Shown here one piece after another: positions 34,333 through 42,249 of a DNA stretch of 64,000 nt. Made by a program: the position numbers and the translations under genes. Below the pieces are notes generated by a model. It saw only the letters and a program-made list of their open reading frames with translations, was not told the origin of the DNA and searched no databases. Location of the stretch: assembly GCA_963798015.1 (NCBI GenBank), contig CAWCSA010000020.1, positions 1-64,000 on the forward strand, read 5' to 3'. The stretch's first letter is position 1, and every line of letters starts with the position of its first letter. Source of the DNA: Roseiarcus sp963798015 (GTDB taxonomy: Bacteria; Pseudomonadota; Alphaproteobacteria; Rhizobiales; Beijerinckiaceae).

Positions 34333-37300
34333 ATGCGCATCGAACGGCACTACACGCAATCGGGCGTCAGCCCGTATGACCTCGTTTCCTTCGCGACCAC
34401 CAAGAGCGAAATCCGCAATCCCGACGGCTCGGTCGTCTTTTCGCTTGAGGGCGTCGAGGTTCCCGCCGCCTGGAGCCAGGTCGCGGCCGACGTGCTGGCG
34501 CAGAAATATTTCCGTAAAGCGGGCATCCCCGCGCGCGTGAAGCGCGTCGAGGAGGAAAGCGTTCCCTCTTTCCTGTGGCGCTCGGTTCCCGACGAGACGG
34601 CGTTGAGCTCGCTGCCCAAGGACGAGCGTATGGGCTCAGAGACCTCGGCGAAGCAGGTGTTCGACCGTCTCGCCGGCGCCTGGGCGTATTGGGGCTGGAA
34701 GGCTGGCTATTTCGACGGCGAAGACGATGCGCGCGCCTATTACGACGAGATGCGCTTCATGCTCGCGCGCCAGATGGCCGCGCCCAATTCGCCGCAATGG
34801 TTCAACACCGGCCTGCATTGGGCTTATGGGGTCGATGGGCCGAGCCAGGGCCATCATTACGTCGACTTCGAGACCGGAAAGCTTGTGAAGTCGAAGTCGG
34901 CTTACGAACATCCCCAGCCGCACGCCTGCTTCATCCAGTCGGTCGCCGACGATCTCGTCAACGAGGGCGGGATCATGGACCTGTGGGTGCGCGAGGCGCG
35001 CCTGTTCAAATATGGCTCCGGCACCGGCTCGAACTTTTCCTTGCTGCGCGGCGAGAACGAAAAGCTGTCGGGCGGCGGTCGCTCGTCCGGCCTCATGTCG
35101 TTCCTGAAGATCGGCGACCGCGCGGCGGGCGCGATCAAGTCGGGCGGCACCACGCGCCGCGCGGCGAAGATGGTGGTCGTCGACGCCGATCATCCGGACA
35201 TCGAATCGTTCATCGACTGGAAGGTGCGGGAAGAGCGCAAGGTCGCCGCGCTCGCCGCCGGCTCGAAGATCGTCAAGCGCCATTTGAAGGCGATCCTGAA
35301 AGCCTGTCTCAATTGCGAAGGCTCGGGCGACGATTGCTTCACGATCGAAAAGAACCCGGCCTTAAAACGCGAGGTCAAGGCCGCGCGCCGCGACGACGTG
35401 CCGGACGGCGTGATCAAGCAGGTCATCCAATACGCCCGCCAGGGCTATACGAAGATCGACTTCGAGGAATACGACACCGATTGGGAGTCGGAGGCCTACC
35501 TCACCGTCTCGGGCCAGAACTCGAACAATTCCGTGCGGCTGACCGACGCGTTCCTGCAGGCGGTCGAGAGTGACGGCGATTGGAATCTCATCCGCCGTCT
35601 CGACGGCAAGGTTGCGAAGACGCTGAAAGCCCGCGATCTATGGGAGAAGATCGGCTACGCCGCATGGGCCTCGGCCGATCCGGGCCTCCAATATCACACC
35701 ACCATCAACGACTGGCACACCTGCCCTGAGTTCGGGCCCGATCCGCGCGTCGAACCCTTGCTCGGAGTACATGTTCCTCGACGACACGGCCTGCAATCTG
35801 GCCTCGCTCAACCTGCTGCAGTTCCGCGATACGACGACCAAGGCGTTCGACGTCAAGGGATACGAGCACGCGATTCGTCTGTGGACGCTGACGCTCGAAA
35901 TCTCGGTCGCGATGGCGCAATTCCCCTCGAAGGAGATCGCGCGCCTTTCTTACGACTACCGCACGCTCGGCCTCGGCTACGCCAACATCGGCGGCCTGCT
36001 CATGTCGTCGGGCATTCCGTATGACAGCGATCATGGGCGCGCCATCTGCGGCGCGCTCTCCTCCATCCTCACCGGCCGCGCCTATGCGACGTCGGCCGAG
36101 ATCGCCGCCAAGAGCGAAACCTTCCCCGGCCACAAGGCGAACGCGCAAGCGATGCTGCGCGTGATCCGCAATCACAAGCGCGCCGCCGACGGCGAAGCTG
36201 CGGGCTACGAGAAACTCTCCGTCGCCCCGACCCCGCTCGACCATGCCGAGCTCGCCAATTCCGGCCCGGAATGGGCGGAGCTCAGCCAAGCCGCGCGCTC
36301 TGCGTGGGGCGATGCGCTCGCACTCGGCGAGGCGCATGGCTATCGCAACGCGCAGGTCTCGGTCATCGCGCCGACTGGCACGATCGGCCTCGTCATGGAT
36401 TGCGACACGACCGGCATCGAACCTGACTTCGCGCTGGTGAAATTCAAGAAGCTCGCGGGCGGGGGCTATTTCAAGATCATCAACCGCGCCGTGCCCGAGG
36501 CCCTGCGCACGCTTGGCTATGACGAGAAGCAGATCGGCGACATCGTCGCTTACGCGGTCGGCCGGGCGACGCTTGCGCATGCGCCGGGCGTCAACCATGC
36601 GGCGCTGAAAGCCAAGGGCCTCCCGCAGGAGTCGATCGACAAGGTCGAGGCGGCGCTCGCCGGCGCGTTCGACATCCGCTTCGTCTTCAACAAATGGACG
36701 CTCGGTGTCGAGACGCTGGCGCAAGCGCTGAAAATTACGCCCGAGCGTTATGACGCGCCGGGTTTCGATCTTCTGACCGCGCTCGGCTTCAGCAAGGCCG
36801 AGATCGAGGCCGCCAACAGCTTCGCCTGCGGCGCGATGACGCTCGAAGGCGCGCCCTATCTCAAGTCCGGGCATCTCGCGGTGTTCGATTGCGCCAACCC
36901 CTGCGGGCGCATTGGCAAGCGCTATCTCTCGGTCGAGAGCCACATCCGCATGATGGCGGCGGCGCAGCCGTTCATCACCGGCGCGATCTCGAAGACCATC
37001 AACATGCCCAACAATTCCTCGGTCGAGGATTGCAAGGACGCCTACATGCTCAGCTGGCGCCTCGGCCTCAAGGCCAACGCGCTTTATCGCGACGGCTCGA
37101 AGCTTTCGCAGCCCCTCAACTCGCAATTGATCGAGAGCGACGAGGAGGACGACAACTCGGTCGAGACGCTGGTCGCGCTCAACGCGCCCGCGCGCGCCGC
37201 GGCGGTGGCTGAGCGAATCGTCGAGCGCGTGGTCGAGCGGGTCGAGCGCCTGCGCGAGCGCGAACGGCTGCCCGATCGCCGCAAGGGCTATACGCAGAAG

Positions 37301-38068
37301 GCCGTCGTCGGCGGGCACAAGGTCTATTTGCGCACCGGCGAATATCAGGACGGGCGCCTGGGCGAGATCTTCATCGACATGCACAAGGAAGGCGCCGCCT
37401 TCCGAAGCCTGATGAACAATTTCGCCATCGCCATCTCGCTTGGCCTTCAGTACGGCGTGCCGCTCGAGGAATATGTCGAGGCCTTCACCTTCGTCCGGTT
37501 CGAGCCGGCGGGCCTGGTCCAGGGCAATGACGCAATCAAGAACGCGACCTCGATCCTCGACTATATCTTCCGCGAGCTCGCCATCTCCTATCTCGGCCGC
37601 AACGACCTCGCCCATATCGCGCCCGACGAGATCGGCTCGACGGTGCTTGGCGGGGGCGTTGAACAGGATCGGGCGCCGGGTTCAAGCGAAGGGTACGCGC
37701 CGCCCGCCACCGCCGTGGCTTCCGTCGTGTCCAAGGGCCTCCTGCGCTCGCGGCCAGGCGACAAGCTGATGCTGGTGCGAAGCGGGGCAGGGGATTCGCC
37801 CACGCTTCAGTCCGTCGGCGGGTCAAGCGCGCATGGGCCTTTCGTGCAAGGCGCGACCGCGCTCAAGGGCGAGTTGGCCGAGCGCGCTGCGCCGGCCATC
37901 GGCTCGAGCCTCGCGCCGCAAGCCGAAACCGTCGCCGAGAAGCGCGCCGAAGCGCGGATGAAAGGCTACGTCGGCGAATCCTGCCCCGAATGCGGCAACT
38001 TCACCATGGTCCGCAACGGCACGTGCCTGAAGTGCGACACCTGCGGCGGGACCACGGGGTGCAGCTGA
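34333..38068 (+). CDS. nrdJ: Vitamin B12-dependent ribonucleotide reductase, one apparent frameshift
   Basis: About 1244 residues once one base is removed. The N-terminal part has AAPNSPQWFNTGLHWAYG and YGSGTGSNFSLLRGENEKLS. The frame breaks at CCTGAGTTCGGGCC (about 35727-35740): deleting one T gives CPESGPIRASNPCSEYMFLD and the second frame runs to 38068. The C-terminus has the zinc-finger ending CPECGNFTMVRNGTCLKCDT, CGGTTGCS. The enzyme reduces ribonucleotides using adenosylcobalamin. An extra T is most simply a sequencing error in a probably essential gene. An ATG at 34318 is an alternative start. The 3' end is duplicated at 38972-39073. Confidence 0.9.
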
Positions 38069-38077
38069 TGCTCAATT

Positions 38078-38109
38078 CGTCATGGCCGGGCTTGACCCGG
38101 CCATCCACG
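38078..38109 (+). repeat. Palindromic repeat P1, forward orientation
   Basis: A 32-base imperfect palindrome beginning CGTCATGGCCGGG and ending CCGGCCATCCACG. It starts nine bases after the nrdJ stop codon and ends 13 bases before the ATG of the GIY-YIG gene. P3 has the same sequence; P2 and P4 are inverted relatives. Confidence 0.85.
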
Positions 38110-38122
38110 CGGTGACGTGCGA

Positions 38123-38413
38123 ATGTCCGGCGGCTGGGTCTATATCATGACCAACCGCCCGAACGGTACTCTCTACACCGGCGTGACCTCCGACATCGAA
38201 CGGCGCGCCTATAAACATCGGGAAGGGATCGTGCCTGGCTTCACCAAGCGCTATGGCCTCAAGCGCCTAGTCTACATGGAGCATTACGAGCGCATCACCG
38301 ACGCAATCCAGCGCGAAAAGAACATCAAGCATTGGCCCCGCGCCTGGAAGGCGCGCTTGATTTTGGAATCGAATCCGGGATGGCTGGATTTGTATGAGAC
38401 GTTGAATCAATGA
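38123..38413 (+). CDS. GIY-YIG nuclease family protein (UPF0213-like)
   Basis: 96 residues from the ATG at 38123. The GIY part is GWVYIMTNRPNGTLYTGVTS, where LYTG stands for YIG. DIERRAYKHREG supplies the catalytic arginine region, and YERITDAIQREKNIKHW the metal-binding glutamate. This is the size of stand-alone single-domain GIY-YIG proteins, whose biology is poorly known. The gene is bracketed by inverted palindromes P1 and P2, and a deleted version of the same cassette lies 350 bases downstream. Confidence 0.88.
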   Translation: MSGGWVYIMTNRPNGTLYTGVTSDIERRAYKHREGIVPGFTKRYGLKRLVYMEHYERITDAIQREKNIKHWPRAWKARLILESNPGWLDLYETLNQ

Positions 38414-38437
38414 TTGAATGGGGGCGCCGCCGAGCCG

Positions 38438-38487
38438 CGTGGATGGCCGGGTCACCCCCGGATCACAGTCCGGGGGCGCCCATGACG
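38438..38487 (-). repeat. Palindromic repeat P2, reverse orientation, extended centre
   Basis: Begins CGTGGATGGCCGGG and ends CCATGACG, so its outer ends are the reverse of P1. The centre is replaced by a second hairpin (CCCCCGGA / TCCGGGGG). It lies 24 bases after the GIY-YIG stop codon and 27 bases before the first HicB gene. Confidence 0.8.
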
Positions 38488-38514
38488 AAGCGGCTGGCCT
38501 CAAGGAACGACCCC

Positions 38515-38736
38515 ATGCGTTACGCCGTCGTGATCGAGAAGGGCGAGCGGAATTACTCGGCCTACGTTCCGGATTTGCCCGGCTGCGTATCCGTCGGTGA
38601 CACGGCGGAGCAAGTGAAGGCCGAAATTCGCGAAGCGATCGAATTTCATCTCGAAGGCATGCGGGAGGATGGCTTGCCGATCCCAAAGCCGTCGAGCCAG
38701 GCGGACTATGTCGAGGTTAGCGAGCAGACTGCATGA
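38515..38736 (+). CDS. hicB: HicB-type antitoxin, copy 1 (no HicA partner)
   Basis: 73 residues starting MRYAVVIEKGERNYSAYVPD, LPGCVSVGD, then the HicB helix pair IREAIEFHLEGMREDG. It is the short HicB form without an added DNA-binding domain. No HicA toxin is adjacent on either side. A second copy lies at 39401-39622. The region sits between palindromes P2 and P3. Confidence 0.8.
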   Translation: MRYAVVIEKGERNYSAYVPDLPGCVSVGDTAEQVKAEIREAIEFHLEGMREDGLPIPKPSSQADYVEVSEQTA

Positions 38737-38753
38737 GCCGGTCCCAAGCAAGC

Positions 38754-38785
38754 CGTCATGGCCGGGCTTGACCCGGCCATCCACG
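38754..38785 (+). repeat. Palindromic repeat P3, forward orientation
   Basis: Identical to P1 over its 32 bases. The next bases also parallel those after P1 up to an ATG that resembles the start of the GIY-YIG gene. Confidence 0.85.
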
Positions 38786-38798
38786 CAATAACGCGCCA

Positions 38799-38932
38799 AT
38801 GTCTGGCGAAGGCTACGGCGTGACGACCAACAGGGTTGGAAGATTCGATCGGCGTTTAGGGTCAATCCGGATTGGCGGTGTGTACGAAAACGTCGGATCG
38901 ATAGATATCTGTGGAAAGGCACGACGGCGCCG
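38799..38932 (+). pseudogene. Internally deleted GIY-YIG cassette remnant
   Basis: Directly after P3 the sequence reads AATGTCTGGCG against AATGTCCGGCG after P1, and the frame gives MSGEGYGVTTNR against MSGGWVYIMTNR. The nuclease domain is then lost and the sequence runs to P4. The layout P3-start-P4 copies P1-gene-P2 but spans about 210 bases rather than about 410. This is the relation expected between an autonomous element and a deleted, non-autonomous one. Confidence 0.6.
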
Positions 38933-38964
38933 CGTGGATAGCCGGGACAAGCCCGGCCATGACG
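38933..38964 (-). repeat. Palindromic repeat P4, reverse orientation
   Basis: Begins CGTGGATAGCCGGG, has the centre ACAAG, and ends CCCGGCCATGACG: the reverse complement of P1 with few changes. It is followed after seven bases by the duplicated nrdJ 3' end. Confidence 0.85.
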
Positions 38965-38971
38965 GGGTAAG

Positions 38972-39073
38972 GACGTCGGCAAATCCTGCCCCGAATGCGG
39001 CAATTTCACCATGGTCCGCAACGGCACGTGCCTCAAGTGCGACACCTGCGGCGGCACGACGGGGTGCTCGTGA
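38972..39073 (+). pseudogene. Duplicated 3' end of nrdJ
   Basis: Encodes KSCPECGNFTMVRNGTCLKC and DTCGGTTGCS then a stop, the same zinc-finger ending as NrdJ at 37978-38068. By eye about eight of 96 bases differ and nearly all changes are silent; only the first residue differs (K for E). There is no start codon. The silent pattern indicates that this was once the end of a working gene rather than a random recent copy. Confidence 0.9.
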
Positions 39074-39096
39074 CGTACAGCAAAGAGAAGTAACGG

Positions 39097-39306
39097 ATGA
39101 CTGACACGACTCTAAATCCGCCGCGCTCGTTGTCAAAACGAATTGGGCTCGTTTTGGCATTTCTTACATTGCTGAGCGCAGTTTGGATTTCCGCTGCTGC
39201 GAAGCCCATCATTGCGAGAAGCCCCCGGGTGCCTTTGGTTCCGACTTTAGCGCTGACTTTGACGGTCAGCAGTCCGAGTGCAGAGACCTTCCTATCGCAT
39301 ATGTGA
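39097..39306 (+). CDS. Possible small membrane protein
   Basis: A 69-residue frame with one hydrophobic stretch (RIGLVLAFLTLLSAVWISAA) and AGAGAAG about ten bases upstream of the ATG. No family is recognised. The second half looks non-coding, so a frameshift or chance frame is possible. Confidence 0.25.
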   Translation: MTDTTLNPPRSLSKRIGLVLAFLTLLSAVWISAAAKPIIARSPRVPLVPTLALTLTVSSPSAETFLSHM

Positions 39307-39400
39307 TATTCGATAGTCTTCAGCGTTACGGTCAGATTGCCACACGAACCTTAGCTTCTGCTCGGCCATGACGATGCAGCCGACCTCAAGGACTGACCCG

Positions 39401-39622
39401 ATGCGTTACGCTGTTGTGATCGAGAAAGGCGGGCGGAACTACTCGGCGTACGTTCCGGATTTGCCCGGCTGCGTATCGGTCGGGGACACGGCGAAGGAAG
39501 TAAAGTCGGAAATCCGCGAAGTTATCGAATTTCATCTCGAAGGCATGCACGAGGACGGCTTGTCGATCCCTAAGCCGTCGAGCCAGGCGGGTTATGTCGA
39601 GGTTGGGGAGCAGGCCGCCTGA
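39401..39622 (+). CDS. hicB: HicB-type antitoxin, copy 2 (no HicA partner)
   Basis: 73 residues closely parallel to copy 1: MRYAVVIEKGGRNYSAYVPD, then IREVIEFHLEGMHEDG. The similarity extends upstream through GACCTCAAGGA to a CCATGACG that looks like the tip of a reverse palindrome. The duplication of hicB therefore follows the same order as the duplication of the nrdJ 3' end. No HicA is seen. Confidence 0.8.
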   Translation: MRYAVVIEKGGRNYSAYVPDLPGCVSVGDTAKEVKSEIREVIEFHLEGMHEDGLSIPKPSSQAGYVEVGEQAA

Positions 39623-39659
39623 GAGATGGCGGTGGTCGAGTTTCGCGGGGGCGAGGGCT

Positions 39660-39893
39660 ATGGCGCTCATCAAGTCTTTTGAAGAAAAGAGGATGGATCG
39701 GAACTCCATCCACGACGCTATCGATGCCACGTACACGATGTTCGAAAGGGACGGGAGAAGATTCATGCAAATCGACAGTTACGGCCGCGCCGTGCGGGAG
39801 ATGCCCGGCAAGAAGAGCCAATCCATACAACTGGACGAGAGATCCGCTCGCGAACTTTTCAAGATCCTTGCGGACTTTTTCCACTTCCACTGA
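39660..39893 (+). CDS. Small conserved protein, unknown function
   Basis: 77 residues starting MALIKSFEEKRMDRNSIHDA. A short beta-rich middle (FMQIDSYGRAVRE) and a C-terminal helix (LDERSARELFKILADFF) follow. I recognise this as a recurrent small protein of proteobacteria, sometimes misnamed as methionyl-tRNA formyltransferase; no function is established. It converges on the double-TIR gene with ten bases between stop codons. Confidence 0.65.
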   Translation: MALIKSFEEKRMDRNSIHDAIDATYTMFERDGRRFMQIDSYGRAVREMPGKKSQSIQLDERSARELFKILADFFHFH

Positions 39894-39902
39894 GCTGGGT
39901 CG

Positions 39903-40907
39903 TCACCCGTCTCCAGTCTCGGCCTGCTCAAGGAGAACAAATCCCGCATCTTTGAGTTTTTCGCGGAGCACATCGCGCCAAGTGTCGCCAAAGTCCTCAA
40001 AGATCCTGCCGGCAAGATCGGAAGGTTCCTCGAACTTATTGACGACCCTTTCGGTTACCGGAGGGGTCCTTCGGAATACGAACACTTGCTCCTCGCCGAG
40101 TTTCCCGTAAAAATAGCCCAATTCCAGGATGACATTTTGCCGGGCTCGAAATTCGAGCCGCGACGGGCCCCCCGCTGGATGAGTGAATTCATGGAGCGAC
40201 GTGCCGACGTCGTCTCCGCTAATCAGCACGATCGCGTGTTTCGCTTTGTCAGCGATCGCTTTGAATTTGGCGAACAGGTTGTCGTCCGAGGTTCGCACCC
40301 ACTTCAAGACAACGGCTTTAATCCGCAGCCGCTTCAGTTCCGAAGTAAGTTCCAGCAGCATTTCGTCGTCGTGGCCGTGAACGACAAAGATGGATTCTGG
40401 CGGTCCAGCGCTACCGTTGTCTGAGGAGACTGTCGAGGCCTCGCGGGCAGTCTCGGCGGATGCCTGGGCGAGGCGCCGGCCCGCGTCGGCATCGACGTCC
40501 ACGCGCGGTACGGTTTTCAGTAGCGCCTTGAGCCGCTCCGCAATCTCCCTTGCGGAGTCTTTCTGTCTCGCGTCGTCGAGGATGAGCGCCTGGGTCTTCG
40601 CAAGGTCCGCGGGAAGCTGTTCGGGCCGAAGCCCATCGACCAGGACGGGTGCAACGATCAGGCGATCCTCTATCGCAAACCTGATCTCTGCGTTGACCCA
40701 CGAGCTTTGAATCGAACCTGGCGAGAGAAGTGCGACGACGATCGGAGCCTTATTCAGCGCTTCCATAATCTGCCGCTCGAACGACAGCCCTGGTAATAGA
40801 TCCGCGTCCCACCAAACGCGCAGACCCGCTGCTTTCAATGCTGTGGCGATAGCGTCTGCGTAGTCCCTATCCTTTCTCGCGTAGGAAATGAAAACGTCCG
40901 CGTCCAT
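39903..40907 (-). CDS. Double-TIR protein: TIR_2 plus CAP12/Pycsar-type TIR domain
   Basis: 334 residues. Residues 1-135 form a TIR_2 domain: DVFISYARKDRDYADAIATA, then WWDADLLPG and SWVNAEIRFAIE with the expected NADase glutamate. A linker of about 40 residues leads to a second, different TIR-like domain of the predicted nucleotide-binding type (PF10137): SIFVVHGHDDEMLLELTSEL, then FKAIADKAKHAIVLISGDDV and RARQNVILELGYFYGKLG. Both types occur as NAD-depleting or cyclic-nucleotide-responsive effectors in phage defence. It is transcribed alone. No sensor or cyclase is adjacent. Confidence 0.85.
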   Translation of the reverse strand: MDADVFISYARKDRDYADAIATALKAAGLRVWWDADLLPGLSFERQIMEALNKAPIVVALLSPGSIQSSWVNAEIRFAIEDRLIVAPVLVDGLRPEQLPADLAKTQALILDDARQKDSAREIAERLKALLKTVPRVDVDADAGRRLAQASAETAREASTVSSDNGSAGPPESIFVVHGHDDEMLLELTSELKRLRIKAVVLKWVRTSDDNLFAKFKAIADKAKHAIVLISGDDVGTSLHEFTHPAGGPSRLEFRARQNVILELGYFYGKLGEEQVFVFRRTPPVTERVVNKFEEPSDLAGRIFEDFGDTWRDVLREKLKDAGFVLLEQAETGDG

Positions 40908-41099
40908 TGAGGGTAGCCGCTGCAGACTGAAGAGAGACGATCAGTTCTCGAACTTGTCTTCTGGCTTACCATCCGTGTCAACGGCGCGCGCGTGCATCTC
41001 AGAAATTCGCATCGCTGAGCATTCGTCTCCAGCCTCCATCTCTAGCGAACTTCGCTCTTTGACAGGATCGAGGGTCTGGCGTTGGTCGCCTACCGACTT

Positions 41100-41246
41100 T
41101 TAGCGGCCAATCCCGACGTTGTTCTGCGCGTAGCTGGAGGGATTGTAGGGATTGCTGGTGGGATCGTTCGCGCAGAGGTTCGCCTGATTGGCGTTGCAGC
41201 CGGCGAGCGCGAGCGCCACAAAGGTGAGAACGATCGGGATCCGCAA
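41100..41246 (-). CDS. Small lipoprotein, 48 residues
   Basis: From a TTG at 41246 with GGAGG seven bases upstream, the frame encodes LRIPIVLTFVALALAGCNAN then QANLCANDPTSNPYNPSSYA and ends QNNVGIGR. LAGC is a lipobox with the acylated cysteine near residue 17. It is a paralogue of the lipoprotein encoded just upstream on the same strand (same CNANQA start, NPYNP and YAQNN). Function unknown. Confidence 0.7.
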   Translation of the reverse strand: MRIPIVLTFVALALAGCNANQANLCANDPTSNPYNPSSYAQNNVGIGR

Positions 41247-41300
41247 TTCGCATCCTCCAGTTCAATGACAGACGGCGCCGTCGGCCTTCGCGACCGGCGC

Positions 41301-41480
41301 TCAGCGGCCGCCGCGTCCGGTGTTGTTCTGCGCGTAGCTGATGGGATTGTAGGGGTTGGTGTCCTCGTAATGGCCGGCGAAGACCTGGGAGGGCGGCTGC
41401 GATGAGGGGTTGACCGCCTGATTGGCGTTGCAGCCGGCAAGCGCGAACGCCGCGACCGCGAGGATGACGGGAAACCGCAT
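41301..41480 (-). CDS. Small lipoprotein, 59 residues, paralogue of the preceding one
   Basis: From the ATG at 41480 (AAGG six bases upstream; an ATG at 41492 is also in frame) the frame encodes MRFPVILAVAAFALAGCNAN, a signal peptide with lipobox LAGC. The mature part ends NPYNPISYAQNNTGRGGR. The two lipoproteins are a tandem duplication. Their C-terminal NPYNPxSYAQNN motif is shared and may be functional. Confidence 0.7.
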   Translation of the reverse strand: MRFPVILAVAAFALAGCNANQAVNPSSQPPSQVFAGHYEDTNPYNPISYAQNNTGRGGR

Positions 41481-42249
41481 GGGCGCCTTCATTTTGGAGA
41501 CCGGCGGCCGGAGGAGCGCTTGGTCGACGCGCGGGAGAACTCGGCCATCAGGTTCCCCCTAGGTTGCATACGCGGTTTGGCCAGCCGATCGGCCCAGCTG
41601 AAAACCGCCACCACGGAGCGGCTTTGGCGGCTCGGAAATGTCCACGCGTCGCCACGACACAAGATGAGCCCTCGGTCGCGTTTCGCTATCTCCTTCAACA
41701 CGCTGTCGAGAAAGACACTTCAAAGAACACTTCTATGCGGTCTACAAATCCGATTCGTCGGAACTGAGGCCGAATTGCACGGGAATCAGAAATGCAAACA
41801 ATCTCTTCCATCAAAACGGAATCAGTGTTATACCGTTTCCTGTCGCGAAACCAAGATCGGAATGTATGCGGATGCTGCTAGGAACGGGAAGGGGTATATC
41901 GCTCAGGCGGTGTGAATAGCAGACTGAGGACAGAGAAAGTTTTTACTCCAAACGGCTGTAACCCATTGAAAAGTCTCGTTTCGAAAAAATAAACGCTAGT
42001 AAATGCAAGCAAATTTACTAGCGTTTACTAGCGTTTACTAGCGTTTACTTGCGCTTATTTGCACGGCGCCTGCCGATGAAGCCGGCGTTACAGCAAATTG
42101 TACTTTAAGGATGCGCCCAAGCAGCCGTACGGGGAACGAGATGAGGCGCTAACGGCCTACCGGATCGCCGCGTCGGCCTCCGGCCTCCACGCGATGACAT
42201 TCGCAAGTACGCACTAGGCTTCAGCGCGCAATTCGCGCCCGCCCGCCCC
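41481..42249. other. Gene-poor region with tandem repeats
   Basis: A 769-base gap between the lipoproteins and dapD. Base composition from about 41750 to 42060 is lower in GC than the surroundings. It contains the 26-base motif shared with 14.6 kb and a set of 10-base repeats. Frames seen here lack ribosome sites and domains. It looks like the remnant of an inserted element. Confidence 0.5.
41958..42063. repeat. Shared motif, inverted copy and 10-base tandem repeats
   Basis: GTAACCCATTGAAAAGTCTC and six more bases (41958-41983) match 14635-14660. Next comes AAACGCTAGTAAA (41991-42003), then TTTACTAGCG three times in tandem (42014-42043), TTTACTTGCG (42044-42053) and a degenerate fifth unit. 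The first block is the reverse complement of the repeat, so a long hairpin can form. The layout resembles iterons or recombinase arm sites. Confidence 0.7.

Noticed and set aside
35705..37615. A 636-residue minus-strand frame.
   Set aside because: It is antisense to nrdJ, rich in Arg/Asp/Glu/Val as expected for a shadow, and has no recognisable domain.
41991..42063. A short CRISPR array.
   Set aside because: The repeats are 10 bases, directly tandem without spacers, and no cas gene is nearby.
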